The notes under the pieces: generated by a model | What the model was told of the DNA's origin: nothing | Databases searched by the model: none | What the model saw: only the letters and a program-made list of their open reading frames with translations | Program-made: the position numbers and the translations under genes | NCBI RefSeq assembly: GCF_036323735.1 | Contig: NC_086019.1 | Coordinates: 236,945,102-237,009,101, forward strand | Direction: 5' to 3' | From: Rattus norvegicus | Taxonomy: Eukaryota > Chordata > Mammalia > Rodentia > Muridae | Length of the DNA: 64,000 nt | Shown here: one piece after another, positions 1 to 10,635 of the stretch | Position numbering within the stretch: the first letter of the stretch is position 1 | Layout: each line of letters begins with the position of its first letter

Positions 1-109
1 TATAAATAATAAATAAATGTTTGAAAAGATACATAGTAAGAGGCTAATATCACTATCTGGGGAAGTCATATATGTTCATTTGTTAAACATTTATTTATTC
101 TTTCTTCTT

Positions 110-246
110 TTCTTTCTTTTGATTTTACAAGACAGGCCTCTATGTTGCCCTGACGGCCCTGCAGCCCGCTCTGTAGACCAGGCTATCTACAGATTCGCCT
201 GCCTCTGCCTCCTGAGTGTTGGGAATAGAGCTCTGCCACCATTTGG
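110..246 (-). repeat. B1 SINE
   Basis: Minus-strand 7SL-derived B1: ends in GACAGGCCTCTATG, TAGACCAGGCTATCTACAGA and GCCTCTGCCTCCTGAGTGTT, the usual B1 blocks, after a T-rich tail. Confidence 0.8.
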
Positions 247-575
247 CTTATTTAACAGGCTCTTAAATATGGAGCTAAGTGCTAGGGATGCAAAACCAGA
301 AGTAATCTTTCAGTCCTCAGGAAAGGAGGATACTCATCAAAATATTCCAGAAACAACTGTCACTATTAATTATTGTTAAAAAAAAATGCCTAGTGTTCGA
401 ATTATATACAAAAGAGAACTTAGAAAATAATGGAAAGTTTCCTTAAGGAAATGATAAAAGAATGAGGTAATAAGGAATCTTTTTCAAAAAATTAATTTTT
501 ACTTAATAGTAGATAGAAAATGCACTGCTTTTGCATTTCTACTAATAACAATAATAACTTTAAAAAGAATTTGCC

Positions 576-757
576 ATGGCTGGAGAGATGGCTCAGTCGT
601 TAAGAGCATTAGCTATTCTTCCAGAGGATCCCCATTCAATTCTCAGCACACACATGGCAGCTCACAACTGTGTCACTACAGTTCCTGGGGATTTGATACC
701 TCAGACAGACATACATATAGGCAAAACATCAATGCACATTTAAAAAAAAAAAAAGAA
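576..757 (+). repeat. B2-family SINE (B3-like)
   Basis: Starts GGCTGGAGAGATGGCTCAGT with tRNA-derived A and B boxes, then CATGGCAGCTCACAACTGTG and an A-rich tail. Confidence 0.85.
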
Positions 758-989
758 GAATCTGTCTTTTTTTTAAACTTTAGTATTTTTTCCTCTAAAA
801 AAATTATTTCTATTTAGTGCTACATGTGTGTGTACAGTTGGTCATTTATGACTGGATAATCTATCAGTGGAGGTGGGCATGAGGCTCATCTCCAGAAAAG
901 GCCGATTCACTTTAGCACCAGTTAATTGCCTGTAACTCTTTTCATCTAGTGACAGGGCCTTCAGAGATACTTAATGGACTGAGCAAGTG

Positions 990-992
<3 letters not shown>

Positions 993-1022
<30 letters not shown>
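993..1022. repeat. (GT)n microsatellite
   Basis: About 14 GT units. Confidence 0.9.
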
Positions 1023-1023
<1 letters not shown>

Positions 1024-2154
1024 AGTGTAACAATAATTAAAGAAAAGGTCAGGAAGTTCAAAGGGATTGGAGGGGACATGGGAAATGTGTAGAATGGAAA
1101 TGATGTGTAAGTATTTTCTACATAATCATGTATAACATTTTCAAAAAGGTAATAAAATCAATATAAAAAAATCTCTATTCTCAGTCAGTCCTAGTTGCTA
1201 GGCTTAAATGAAAGAGATAAAAGGCACAATTTAGAAAACAGAAATAACCACCCAACTCTGAAAAGCAGATAAAATGTTTTAAAAATTACAAAACTGGATC
1301 ACAGTGCACTAAAATTATCAAATCATTCAAATGGAGTTGACTTTGTACCTTCTATTAAAAAAATCATCTCCTGTCACAACAATAAGTTTAATTAAAATTT
1401 AGACCTATCTAGAATTTAAAGCCTAGAGTAATCATCATGCTGTGGACTAGATAACCACATGTAGAGTTTGGTCCACTGTAAGTGCACATTCATAAATCAG
1501 TCATGGATGACATAGCTTATCCCAAAGAATGCTCTATAAAGCACATAAGCTATCCATTATTTGAAAAAGTTATGTGTCCGGACAAATTTGAAGAGAATAC
1601 TATATTAACCAAAATTATTTTCTTTCCTTTGAAGTTTTCCATAATTGCTAATATACAGGCCCCCAAATCATTTGTCTAAAATTTTAAGTTTAAAAAAGGG
1701 TCTGAAAATATAATAATGATATAATTTATATGCTTGACAAATTCTTCCCTGAACTATTATAAGTATTTAAAAACAATTTTCATTTCATCTGATCTAACCA
1801 CCCACAAGCCCTATTAGGGATGTTATTTAATACTAGATACACGATGATATCCCTTTAAAATCTAAAAGTTTTTTAAATTTCAAAATAAATAAATATGATA
1901 GGAGTTACCCAGAAAGCATTATGAATCTATAGTAAAGCACAGTAAGAGGAAACCTTGTCAAAGCTATGAACATGAAACTCACTTTTAAAAAGTATGACAA
2001 AGGAAGTGCTGGACTCAAGTATGACCGAAACTCAACTATAAAAGGCCATGCTGCCTCAACATCTAATAAAAATGCACAAAATTAGTGGCGTGAAATGATG
2101 TAAAACAAATGTTTTATTCTTATAGCATCTGATGTAATACCATTACATCCTAGT

Positions 2155-2320
2155 TTTGTAAGACTTGAAGGGGTCTCTCTATCTTGGTAATGGGAGACCC
2201 CAGCATGGTGGACTTCAGCAGAATAAAACACTCCTAGCATTAAAAAAAAAAAAAAAAAGACTTGAAAGTAAGAGAATAAAGACGTTCACACATTCTTTGT
2301 AAATTTTCATCCCAAAGGTT
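2155..2320 (-). other. Duplicated fragment of Brd10 exon 3 in the next intron
   Basis: Bases 2155-2170 (TTTGTAAGACTTGAAG) are identical to exon 3 bases 4168-4183. After an 88-base insertion, 2259-2314 continue the match with 4175-4230 (GACTTGAA, AAGAGAAT, GAAGAC/AAAGAC, TTCAC, TTCTTTGTAAATTTTCA), with scattered substitutions. Same orientation as the exon. It is too short and changed to be an exon; it reads as a partial direct duplication or remnant copy. Confidence 0.7.
2170..2257 (+). mobile_element. Small polyadenylated retro-insertion with hairpin
   Basis: About 70 bases followed by a 17-base A run, flanked by a direct repeat AAGACTTGAA (2160-2169 and 2257-2266), which is the mark of LINE-type retrotransposition. 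It contains GGGGTCTC and GAGACCCC arms that can pair, then AATAAA about 15 bases before the A run. It looks like the 3' end of a poly(A) RNA, possibly an LTR R region; the source is not recognised. Confidence 0.65.
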
Positions 2321-2399
2321 TATTTCTGAGTTACTTTAAAAAAAAAATAGGTCATATGGACCACTTTTGAAGTTTTAGTACAAGAAGCTGGGCCTGGTT

Positions 2400-2560
2400 T
2401 TGGTAGTAAATATTATATATTATTTCTTTAAAAACTTATTTATTTACTGGGTGTACCCCCAACCCCCTTCGTGGTTGTGCATGTATGTGTTTATAAGAGC
2501 TTGTGCTTGGAGGCAAGAGCTTTTGCTTGCCACCATCTCTCTGCCTTGTTCTTAATGGTA
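2400..2560 (-). repeat. Possible degraded B3-type SINE
   Basis: TTTATTTACTGGGTG, GTGCATGTATGTG and a weak SINE-like context. Weak support. Confidence 0.35.
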
Positions 2561-2824
2561 TATTACATACATGTTTATAGAACATATTGCATTCTATTTA
2601 ATTATTTAAATAACTAAAAGGCCACTCCTTCGTTTGGCAATTCCATAGCAAATTTCTGCTAATTTAGTTAACTATGCAGCTATGAGAAAGAATGAAAATG
2701 AGACCTACACAATGGCTGGAACCACAAATCATTTTGGAACACAATTCTTACTTTTTTCTCCATCAAGCAATTTTTTAAATAAAGTGTAATAAAACTGACT
2801 GATGTGTTTATAAAAAGATAAAGA

Positions 2825-3050
2825 GAGGGGGGATATGTTCTATGGAGGTGTGGTGAGGTGTGGGGGAAGGAGATGCCTCCGCAGGCCCATACTAAGGCAT
2901 CCCTTCCCCCTGAGGAACCAGCTACAGGACAGGACAGTATGGAACAGAGTTTATTCAGGGCATGGAGAGGGGAGTCAAGAGGGTAGTAGAGGCAGAAAAA
3001 GGGAAGGCAGGAGGGAAGGAAGGAGGGAAGAAGGGAGGGAGAGAGATATG

Positions 3051-3092
<42 letters not shown>

Positions 3093-3400
3093 AAGAGAAG
3101 AAAAGAGAAGAGGAGGGGAGGGGAGGGGAGGGGAGGGGAGGGGAATAGAGGCCAGCATGGAGAGAAGGGGGGATGGAAGGGAATGGGACAGAGGGGGGAA
3201 GGTAAGGTAAGAGCAAAAGCAAGAGAGCAAGAGAGAGATGGGGGCAAGCAGCCCCTTTTATAGTGTCAGGCATACCTGGCTGTTGCCAGGTAACTGGGGC
3301 AGAGCTCAGAATGCTAACATTGATCATATGTCTATCCTGTGGCAAATGAGACATAAACTTCTGACAGATAATAGAAAAAAGCAAAAGCAACAGAATCCCT
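2825..3400 (-). mobile_element. LTR-like retroelement fragment with GA expansion
   Basis: On the minus strand it holds a TATAAAA box (3262-3256), then about 250 bases of pyrimidine-rich repeats, then CCTGAATAAACTCTG with an AATAAA at 2955-2950 and a U5-like end near 2830. This order (TATA, then poly(A) signal, then a short tail) is that of a solo LTR. The element is in the same sense as Brd10. Exact ends, target-site duplication and family are not resolved. Confidence 0.6.
2990..3245. repeat. Purine-rich tract: (GA)n and (GGGGA)n
   Basis: Almost pure purine on the plus strand: GGAAG/GGGA units, (GA)n at 3055-3088, GAAGA units, six GGGGA units at 3114-3144, then GGA-rich sequence. All the long open frames here are low-complexity artefacts. 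Confidence 0.9.
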
Positions 3401-3853
3401 AAAAAAAAAAAAAAAAAAAAGCAATCAACCAGCATAGAACTTCTGTTGTTAAAATAGGCTGCTGGCAAATATATAGGGTGGTATTTAAATCCTTCTATAA
3501 GTATATGCTTTATACTTAGTATTTTATTCATTGACATAATTCTCAGGCTCATTTTTTTCTAGATGTGAACATATATACTGAAAACAAAGTGGTAAACAAA
3601 TATGTGATATGGGGAATAAGTTCAGACTCAAGTAAATCATATGTTAAATGTTCTTTAGCATAGATAAAGAAATGAGCATCTATGCCAGTGTTGTCCTTAG
3701 CTTGGAAGAAAAAAAAATCACTTAATGTAAGTGATAAGACCTCATTTACAGAAAAAAATATGTAATATTCATATATGTCAAATTGAGAGTTATTCAAATG
3801 TATTACTAGTTATTTTTGTTAGTATATAAAAATCTCATCTGTCCTGGGTCTTT

Positions 3854-3945
3854 TTTTTTTTTTCTTTTTTTCAGAGCTGAGGACCGAACCCAGGGCCTTG
3901 CGCTTGCTAGGCAAGCGCTCTACCACTGAGCTAAATTCCCAACCC
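3854..3945 (-). repeat. ID SINE
   Basis: Minus-strand ID element (tRNA-Ala/BC1-derived) with T-rich tail. A 15-bp perfect target-site duplication CTGTCCTGGGTCTTT lies at 3839-3853 and 3946-3960, so it is young. Confidence 0.95.
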
Positions 3946-4103
3946 CTGTCCTGGGTCTTTAATCACGTGAAATAAAGCCTGACCCTCACACACATAAGTA
4001 CACATATTCAGTTCATGCTATCAATCAGAGCCCCCATGATGCAGAATTGAAAGAAAATTTGAATTGCACTTAAATACAAGTCTTGCCCATTAAGTCAGCT
4101 TAC

Positions 4104-5521
4104 CAGATTTGTGCTTCTTGTGTTTTCCTTTCTTTTTGATGATCAATAATTTACTCTGGATCTCAGGTTTGTAAGACTTGAAGGGAAGAGAATGAAGACC
4201 TTCACGCTTTCTTTGTAAATTTTCACTCAAAACATCTTTCAATTTCTTTTTTTTCTTTTTCTTCTTCTTAGCCCTCATTTTAGTTAGCTTGAGTTTCTTG
4301 TGGCTCTGCAGTGAGTGCTCTAACAATATATCCCTTACAGCTTTGCGGCAGTTAATGTCCGGGTGATCAATGTGGCTTCCATTTATATGAATTTGGCAAG
4401 ATTTCAGAGCATTTTCTTTCAATGGATTGGATTCTGTCTTTATTTTGGAAGCTTCACCATATTTTTCCTGATTTTCTATGAACCTTATTTCACCTGGACT
4501 GAGTGGCTCTCCGAAGCCAGTAACTTCTCCTGGACTTCTGGGTTTCTGCAAATTTTCTTTACAACAATCAGTTTTTTCTATTTCACAAGGCCTGTGAACT
4601 TTAATGTCACAGTTGGCTTTTACTTCCACCTCAACAGTGATGTCATGATTATCAAAGTTCATTTTAGCAGGACAATAGGCTGGGTCAAAATCAATTTCCT
4701 GTTCTTTCTTGAAAGTCAAGGGCAGGCCTTCTCTATTACATCTGTGTTCTCCATTACTTGTATTAACATAGTCACACTTGAATTTCTCCAGTTTAATCCG
4801 CGGTACTCTTTTTACTTTAATGGGTGGAACTGGAAATTCTGGGGCCTGAAAGGGTCTCTGTTTATAAATTCGCACATCTGCACCACAAAACTGTGGAAAA
4901 TGTACATAAGCATTCTCCAGATAATCATAACCAAGGATAACTTCCCTGCACTCATGAATAGGCTGCCCGAGCACAGCATCTTGAACTTCTTTCTGTGTTT
5001 CATACACAAAGTCACAAAGTCCTTTAAGTAGCCATACTTTCTGGTAGAAAGGTAGCTCGTGAAAAGGTCTTTCTTCCAATGGATTAACTTCCCCAAGAAC
5101 CTTAAAAAACTGAGGACATAAGCCAAGTTTTTCAGCACAGTTCCCGGGATTCTCAGTCTGCCCCACAGCGGTGTACCACTGTCGCACCTTCTGTCTCAGC
5201 ACGGCTTCCCAAGTTCTGTAAGGCAGAGTAGGTCTTCGATGTAAGGTAGGCCTGCGATGGGGAGGGCTTAGTAGAGAAGTCATTATTTTAGATAGAAAGG
5301 CATTACACTGAGGCATCAGAAGACAGCGTTCCAGTTCATAAAAGACAATTTCTGGCAAGTTTAGAATCTGTTGGGCTAAACAAAGGAAATGCCCAATGGC
5401 GGGGATCTCCCACATGTTCTCCATGCAGGCTGGAGCTGCCTGAGCAAGGAGCTTTCTTTCCCACTCTTCTACTTCCTTTTGGCAAGCTTCTTCTGCTTCT
5501 TTTCTTTCTTGCTCCCGAAGC
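4104..5521 (-). CDS. Brd10: Brd10 (Kiaa2026) coding exon 3
   Basis: Third coding exon of the bromodomain protein BRD10/KIAA2026, recognised by protein similarity. On the minus strand it follows a TTTCTTTAG acceptor and starts LREQERKEAEEA, completing the split Arg codon of exon 2; it ends KHKKHKS plus one base before the donor G|GTAAGC at 4103. Length is 1418 bp. It encodes a charged, probably helical start, then a Leu-rich segment (MWEIPAIGHFLCLAQQ onward), a duplicated PTLHRRPTL-type motif, and HELPFYQKVWLLKGLCDFV followed by ILGYDYLENAYVHFPQFCG, which I read as DDT/WHIM-like. The tail is acidic, then basic with a run of nine Lys, which suggests nuclear location. An ATG-led frame covers 4090-5424, but the exon extends upstream of that ATG and the frame's last codons are intron. 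The rest of the gene lies beyond base 1. Family function is poorly known; a chromatin role is inference. Confidence 0.93.
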
Positions 5522-5885
5522 CTAAAGAAATTGAATACAACTATTACTTAAAGATAGTAGCACAAAACACTGAAATTTAAAGTTACATTTACCTTCGGTC
5601 ACTAAGACATCTGTTCTATACTTCCACATCAGTAAAACATGCTCCATTAAAGTATGCTCAGTTCCCCTAAGGAGAAATGTGTAACCCTGTACCCTCAGTT
5701 TTGCTAAAGGAGAACTATCACTATCACCACCTCCAGGGTGAAACTTCATCTTTCAACGCATACCTACTTTAGCTAATAAACACAGTGAATTTTGAGTGTA
5801 GTTATTTCTATACTATGATTTCATATAAAAGCAAAAACAGTTTATATTTTTGACTACACTACTCCATTTTTAAAAATTATAGTAA

Positions 5886-5975
5886 TGGGGCTGTGAGATA
5901 GATAGTTTATAGAGTGTTTGTCTAGTATGTAAGAAGCCCTGAGTTTGATCCCCATTACTGCATATAAACTGATGA
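5886..5975 (+). repeat. Old ID-like / tRNA-derived SINE
   Basis: GGGGCTGTGAGATAGATAG, then GTTTGTCTAGTATGTAAG and CCCTGAGTTTGATCCCCA, which follow the ID layout with many changes. Confidence 0.55.
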
Positions 5976-6097
5976 CATTTTTGGCATATAATGGGTAAGA
6001 AACCAACCTGAAATATGAGAAATACTACCTCAAAAAAAGAGAAAGTTTATAGTAAATAACAATGACAATAATAAAACGACAATAAAAAACAATTTAA

Positions 6098-6198
6098 GCG
6101 GGGTTGGGGATTTAGCTCAGTGGTAGAGTGTTTGCCTAGCAAGCGCAAGGCCCTGGGTTCAGTCCCCAGCTCCAAAAAAAAAAAAAAAAAAAAAAGGA
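6098..6198 (+). repeat. ID SINE
   Basis: GGGGTTGGGGATTTAGCTCA start, A-rich tail, and flanking direct repeat AAAAAACAATTTAA on both sides. Confidence 0.93.
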
Positions 6199-6289
6199 AA
6201 AAAAACAATTTAATCAAGAAGTTACATGCTTGTTATTGTTACATGGAGCTTTAGTACATGTAACAAAGAGCAAAGAGTACACTATAAAG

Positions 6290-6554
6290 ACGCTGTAGGA
6301 GATATTAGTAAAGTGGCTGCTGCATAAGCATGAGATTTAAGTTTAGATTCTAGCACCCATGCAAAAGCTGGGAACAGTGGTATGCACTGTGAGTCCAGTA
6401 CTTTTGTGTGGAGGATGAGGGTACAAAGTAGTATAGACAGATGGATCCAAGGAGTTAAATGACATGACAGGCCTGCCTGAAAAAAAATTAGGGGACAGAG
6501 ATAGAGAAAGGCATCTGATGCTGAATTCAGGTCTTTACACACATGCACTTGCAA

Positions 6555-6560
<6 letters not shown>
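6290..6560 (+). repeat. B4-type composite SINE
   Basis: tRNA-like part with TTCTAGCACCCATG, a B1-like middle (GGTATGCACTGTGAGTCCAG), then an AC-rich end. Diverged. Confidence 0.6.

Positions 6561-6607
<47 letters not shown>
6556..6607. repeat. (CA)n microsatellite
   Basis: About 24 CA units at the end of the SINE at 6290. Confidence 0.95.
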
Positions 6608-6611
<4 letters not shown>

Positions 6612-6659
6612 GACACAGGTATACACACCATAAACGCACAAAAAATTACATTACTAGCC

Positions 6660-8340
6660 TATATATAAAATGAGCCAAGATGCCCATCACAGATAAATAG
6701 ATAAGGAAAAATGTGGTAACATACATGGCATATTACTTAGCCATTAAAGAAATCAATTTCTGTTATTAGCAATATGGATGGAACTGAAAATTATGTAAGT
6801 GAAATAAACCATAATCAGATGACAAAGGTTACAAGTTTTTACTCATCTGTAGAGACTAAAAAGTCAATCTAATGGAAAAACCAAATGAAACAATGATCAC
6901 GAGAGACCAGCAAAAAGGACTGTAGAAAGCAGCCAGAAAATACCAAAACACAGGAAGAATTAATTCTGGGTTTCAGCAACTGTAATCTTTTTTTTTTTTT
7001 CTTTTTTCTTTTTTTTGGAGCTGGGGACTGAACCCAGGGCCTTGGGCAAGCGCTCTACCACTGAGCTAAATCCCCAACTCCAAGGATATTTGAAAAAGTC
7101 ACATGAAACCCACTTTATAAGCAGTTAATTAGTTTCCTCACACAGGGAATTTTGCCTCTTGGCAAAGGCAATATATTGCCAAATAAACAGCCCAGTGTCA
7201 GGCGCATATATGTGATACTCCCCTTTGAGTTGTCGGTCAGAGGACAGTATCCCAGAGATCCTCAGAACAATACACACTATTGACATTGCTCTTTGTTGCC
7301 CATTAGAACTTAATGGTTAGGCCCTATTGCTGAAGATACCACATAGGTCATAGGACATGGAGAAATCAACTTGGTACCAAGCAGAGCTTCCTTCCTGCTG
7401 GCTTTCATAGTACTGGAGGGTGTTGTGTAGACTGCTGGATAAACAAGTCTACAGTCTCCCCCAGCTGAGAACCTGTGAACTACAACAATAAGCACTATGG
7501 CTAGATATGCTCGTGGGTCCAATGGTGATACAAATGTTATAGGGATAAACAGCCACTCTGGTTGGGTTTATTAAAGCCTGCTCCAAAGGAGAAAATGCAG
7601 GCCTGGTACCGCCAATTTGCCCAAGGACTCATGGCCGGGGAATTCACAGGTCCCAGGAATGGACCTACACTTATTCTGCTAAATGGCCAGTCAGTCAAAC
7701 TGCCTTCTAAATCCATCACTCCCTCTGCCCACAGATTAGTACTGTTATCAGACCTTACCAGAGATGTGAGTGGATGATAGCAAACACAGAAACTCACAGC
7801 TAGTCAAAATGCCGAGAATATGTTGTCAATGGACTGCACAACCATAATTAGGTCACTAAATCACACCCCACCAACACTCACGGACCACTGTAGAAGAGGG
7901 GATGGAAAGAGTGACAGTAAGAGTGAGGGGAAAGGCAGGACAGGATGACAGGAATGCTGTACTCATGAATTCATAGCAGCTGTGGCTGGCACAAGACACG
8001 CTAGTCACCATGTTAGCACGGAGAGGAAAGGACTCACAAGGTCTACCCATAACTGATAAGCTACAGACCAGTGATGGTGCCATAGGGAGGAAGTTTTCTT
8101 AAGAGTGTGTCCCTGGTAGGGTGGCCATGCTGCACTGGCTGTGGACATAACCAGCAGTATACACATGGGCAGCACGGATTGGATTTACTAGGTTGTTTTG
8201 AAAAAAGAGAGAAGACATGAAAATGAGGAAAAAGCTTAACAGAAGTAAATTTGGGAGGAGTTAAAGGGAGGAGTTGGGTTAAATAAACTACATAGCATGA
8301 AATTCTCAAAAAGTTAACAAATATATCTTAAAAATCAATC
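6660..8340 (+). mobile_element. LINE-1 3' fragment (Lx-type), interrupted by an ID
   Basis: 6660-6960 is a decayed ORF2 end (AAATGTGGTAACATACATGG, ATTACTTAGCCATTAAAG, matching the region coding for MWYIYTMEYYSAI). From about 7090 to 8310 it continues as 3' UTR. Stops break every long frame. An ID element sits inside at 6988-7081. Confidence 0.75.
6988..7081 (-). repeat. ID SINE inside the LINE-1 fragment
   Basis: Minus-strand ID with a T-rich tail. It lacks about ten bases where others read TTGCGCTTGCTAGGCAAG (here TTGGGCAAG). Confidence 0.92.
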
Positions 8341-8433
8341 AAAATGGATCCAGAAATGACACTGATGTTAGAATTAGCAGACACTGACAGCTATTGAAGC
8401 TATATTTTGGCATGGCTAAGTAGTTCACTTAAA

Positions 8434-8600
8434 CTAGGTATCTGTGGCACAAACCTGTAATCCCAGCACTTGAAGACAGAGGCAGGTGAATTGCTACAAG
8501 TTCAAATCTATTCTGGTTTATGATAGTGAGTTCCAGGTTAGCCAAGGCTATCTAGTGAGAGCTGGTCTCAAACACAGAAAACAAAACCAAACAACAGTAA
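8434..8600 (+). repeat. B1 SINE
   Basis: CTGTAATCCCAGCACTTG, GAGGCAGGTGAATTG and GAGTTCCAGGTTAGCCAAGG. Confidence 0.85.
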
Positions 8601-8649
8601 CAACAAAACCTCACTTAACTTGGAAAGTATCTAAACAAATAACAAAACA

Positions 8650-8840
8650 ATGTCGGTGGTGGTGGTCCACACCTTTAATCCCAGCACTTGGGAGGCAGAG
8701 TCAGGCAAATCTCTGAGTTCTAAGCCAGCCTAGACTACAGAGTGAGTTCCAGGACAGTTAGGGCTACACAGAGAAACCCTCTCTTGGAAACAAAACCCTA
8801 AGGTCAAAAACCAAAACCAAAAGCCAAAAACAAATCGAAC
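8650..8840 (+). repeat. B1 SINE
   Basis: GGTGGTGGTCCACACCTTTA, CCCAGCACTTGGGAGGCAGA, GGGCTACACAGAGAAACCCT, then an A-rich tail. Confidence 0.9.
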
Positions 8841-9129
8841 TTTTATTGATAACAATTAAAATGTTTGAGATTAAAAAAAAGAGAGAGAAGCCCACTAAAC
8901 AGGATTAACAGCAATTAGAGATAGCAAGGAAAGAAAGGTCAGCAAATGTGAAACAAATACAGAGGAAAATACTTTAATGGAGTATTTAATGAAGAAAAAA
9001 TGATCATAGAAAGAAATTATACAAGAATGATTAGAAATAAAACTGTTAATCATATGGGTAAATATATTAATCAAAAAGCAATGTCTAGTTTGTTGTTAAA
9101 ATAAAATGGATAAATTATTAATACAAAAC

Positions 9130-9262
9130 GATATAGGCAGGGCATGAGAAGGAAAAGCAGGTGGATCTCTGAAAGTTCAAAGCCAGCCTGGTCTACCTAA
9201 TGAGTTCCAGGACAGCCAGAGTTACTCAATGAGATCCTATCTCAAAAAACAAAAACAAATGT
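9130..9262 (+). repeat. B1 SINE, 5'-incomplete
   Basis: GCAGGTGGATCTCTG, AGCCAGCCTGGTCTACCTAA, GAGTTCCAGGACAGCCAGAG and an A/C-rich tail. Confidence 0.85.
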
Positions 9263-9517
9263 ACAACCCCCAAACTATAACTAAAACAAATAAAACAAAA
9301 AGATGAGGTAGAAGAGGTTAAAATCAAGACAAAAGTAGAACATGCAACTTTTATATCTGTGGAAATAGTTCCAATAGAACTAAATTGTTTTTTTCCGTAC
9401 AGGTGTCAATGTATACTGCTTACTAAGAAGGGCAGGAAACAGATGATTCTGAATCTGGGACTTAAAAATAAGTTGTAACGAGACTGTTCAATCTTCTCCC
9501 TCCTTCCCTCTCAAATT

Positions 9518-9717
9518 GTCTTGTTATTTATTTACTTATTATTTTATGTATATGTGTGCTCTGCCTACATGTATACCTGTATGCCAGAAGAGGACATCAA
9601 TCAGATCACACTGCAGATGGTTGTGAGTTACCATGTGGTTGCTGGGAACTGAACTCAGGAACTCTGGAAGATAAGTAGCCAGTATCCTTAACCACTGAGC
9701 TGCTTCTCCAGCCTGAG
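9518..9717 (-). repeat. B2-family SINE (B3-like)
   Basis: Minus strand: TTATTTACTTATTATTTTAT tail, AGATGGTTGTGAGTTACCAT, ACCACTGAGCTGCTTCTCCA. Confidence 0.85.
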
Positions 9718-10396
9718 ACTATTTTCTTTTACTAGATGCCTTAACAGTACTATATGACTTTATAATCTACAAACTTTAAAAAAAAAACTTAAATCAAAAA
9801 TTTAAAACCTAAAGATGAGCTGGGTTATATTCAAAGATCCTGTTTATCTAAGTATAGATTTTATTTGTTTACCAATAAATGAAGTTTCTCTAGACTTATA
9901 AACTAGGTCAAGCAGAATTTCCTCTTCAAAATTCTGCTGTTAAGTATATAGAATTTTCATTTCCCATAAAATTTAATTAAGCTTAAAAGGCCGTTGTAAG
10001 ATCCTGTATCTGTTAGAATATCAAACATTAAAAAAGGTGGCTTACTTACTATGGTAAGTAAAAAGGGTGGTTTACTTGTCTCTATGTTTGATCAACTTTT
10101 CAGTATAACCTTTGACTATGAACTCACTGTAAAATCAATTAATGGCTATTAAAACCTCTCAATCCTAAGTCCAGAGATCAATCTATGTAACTGTACACAC
10201 AAGCAAATTTAACAGCATTTATGACAAATTTCTATCTTAAAATCAAAATGTAAGGACTTGAGACATGGCTTAGTAATTAAGTTGTCCTCTGTCTTATATA
10301 TATACACTATATGTAGTGCACACCCCTCTCCCCATCTCTGTCTCTGTCTGTCTCCCTCACTCACATCCCACACATCACACATTTAAAAGAAATTCA

Positions 10397-10635
10397 AGGC
10401 TGGCAAGATGACTTAGCAATTAAGAGTAGTTGCTCATCTTGTAGATTTAACACAGGTTTAGTTCCCAGTACCCACATGGCAGCTCACAAATGTCTGTAAC
10501 TTCAGTTCCGAGGAATCTGACAGCCTTTTCTGGCCTCCATGGGCACCAAGTACATGTACATGTATGTTGTACATACATATATGCAAATGAAAAATACACA
10601 AAAATAAATGAAAAACATAATTAAAAAACCAAAAT
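10397..10635 (+). repeat. B2-family SINE (B3-like) with A-rich tail
   Basis: GGCTGGCAAGATGACTTAGC, CCCACATGGCAGCTCACAAA, then a long A-rich tail into which the Rpl7a copy inserted. Confidence 0.8.

Larger units (their letters stand above)
1..4103 (-). other. Brd10 intron downstream of exon 3 (partial)
   Basis: AT-rich intron that runs off the left edge. It contains a B1, a B3-type SINE, a short GT tract, a duplicated piece of exon 3 with a retro-insertion, an LTR-like element with GA repeats and an ID element. Base ranges 760-2140 and 3430-3840 show nothing else I recognise; their short ORFs look random. Confidence 0.8.

Noticed and set aside
2680..3552. 290-residue open frame and several nested frames
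   Set aside because: They run through the GA/CT repeat and give Ser/Leu/Pro or Arg/Glu-rich low-complexity sequence without any domain.
4363..5031. 222-residue plus-strand open frame
   Set aside because: It is antisense to Brd10 exon 3, whose protein and splice sites are clear.
7562..7797. Overlapping ORFs of 71 and 86 residues
   Set aside because: They lie in L1 3' UTR sequence with no conserved content.
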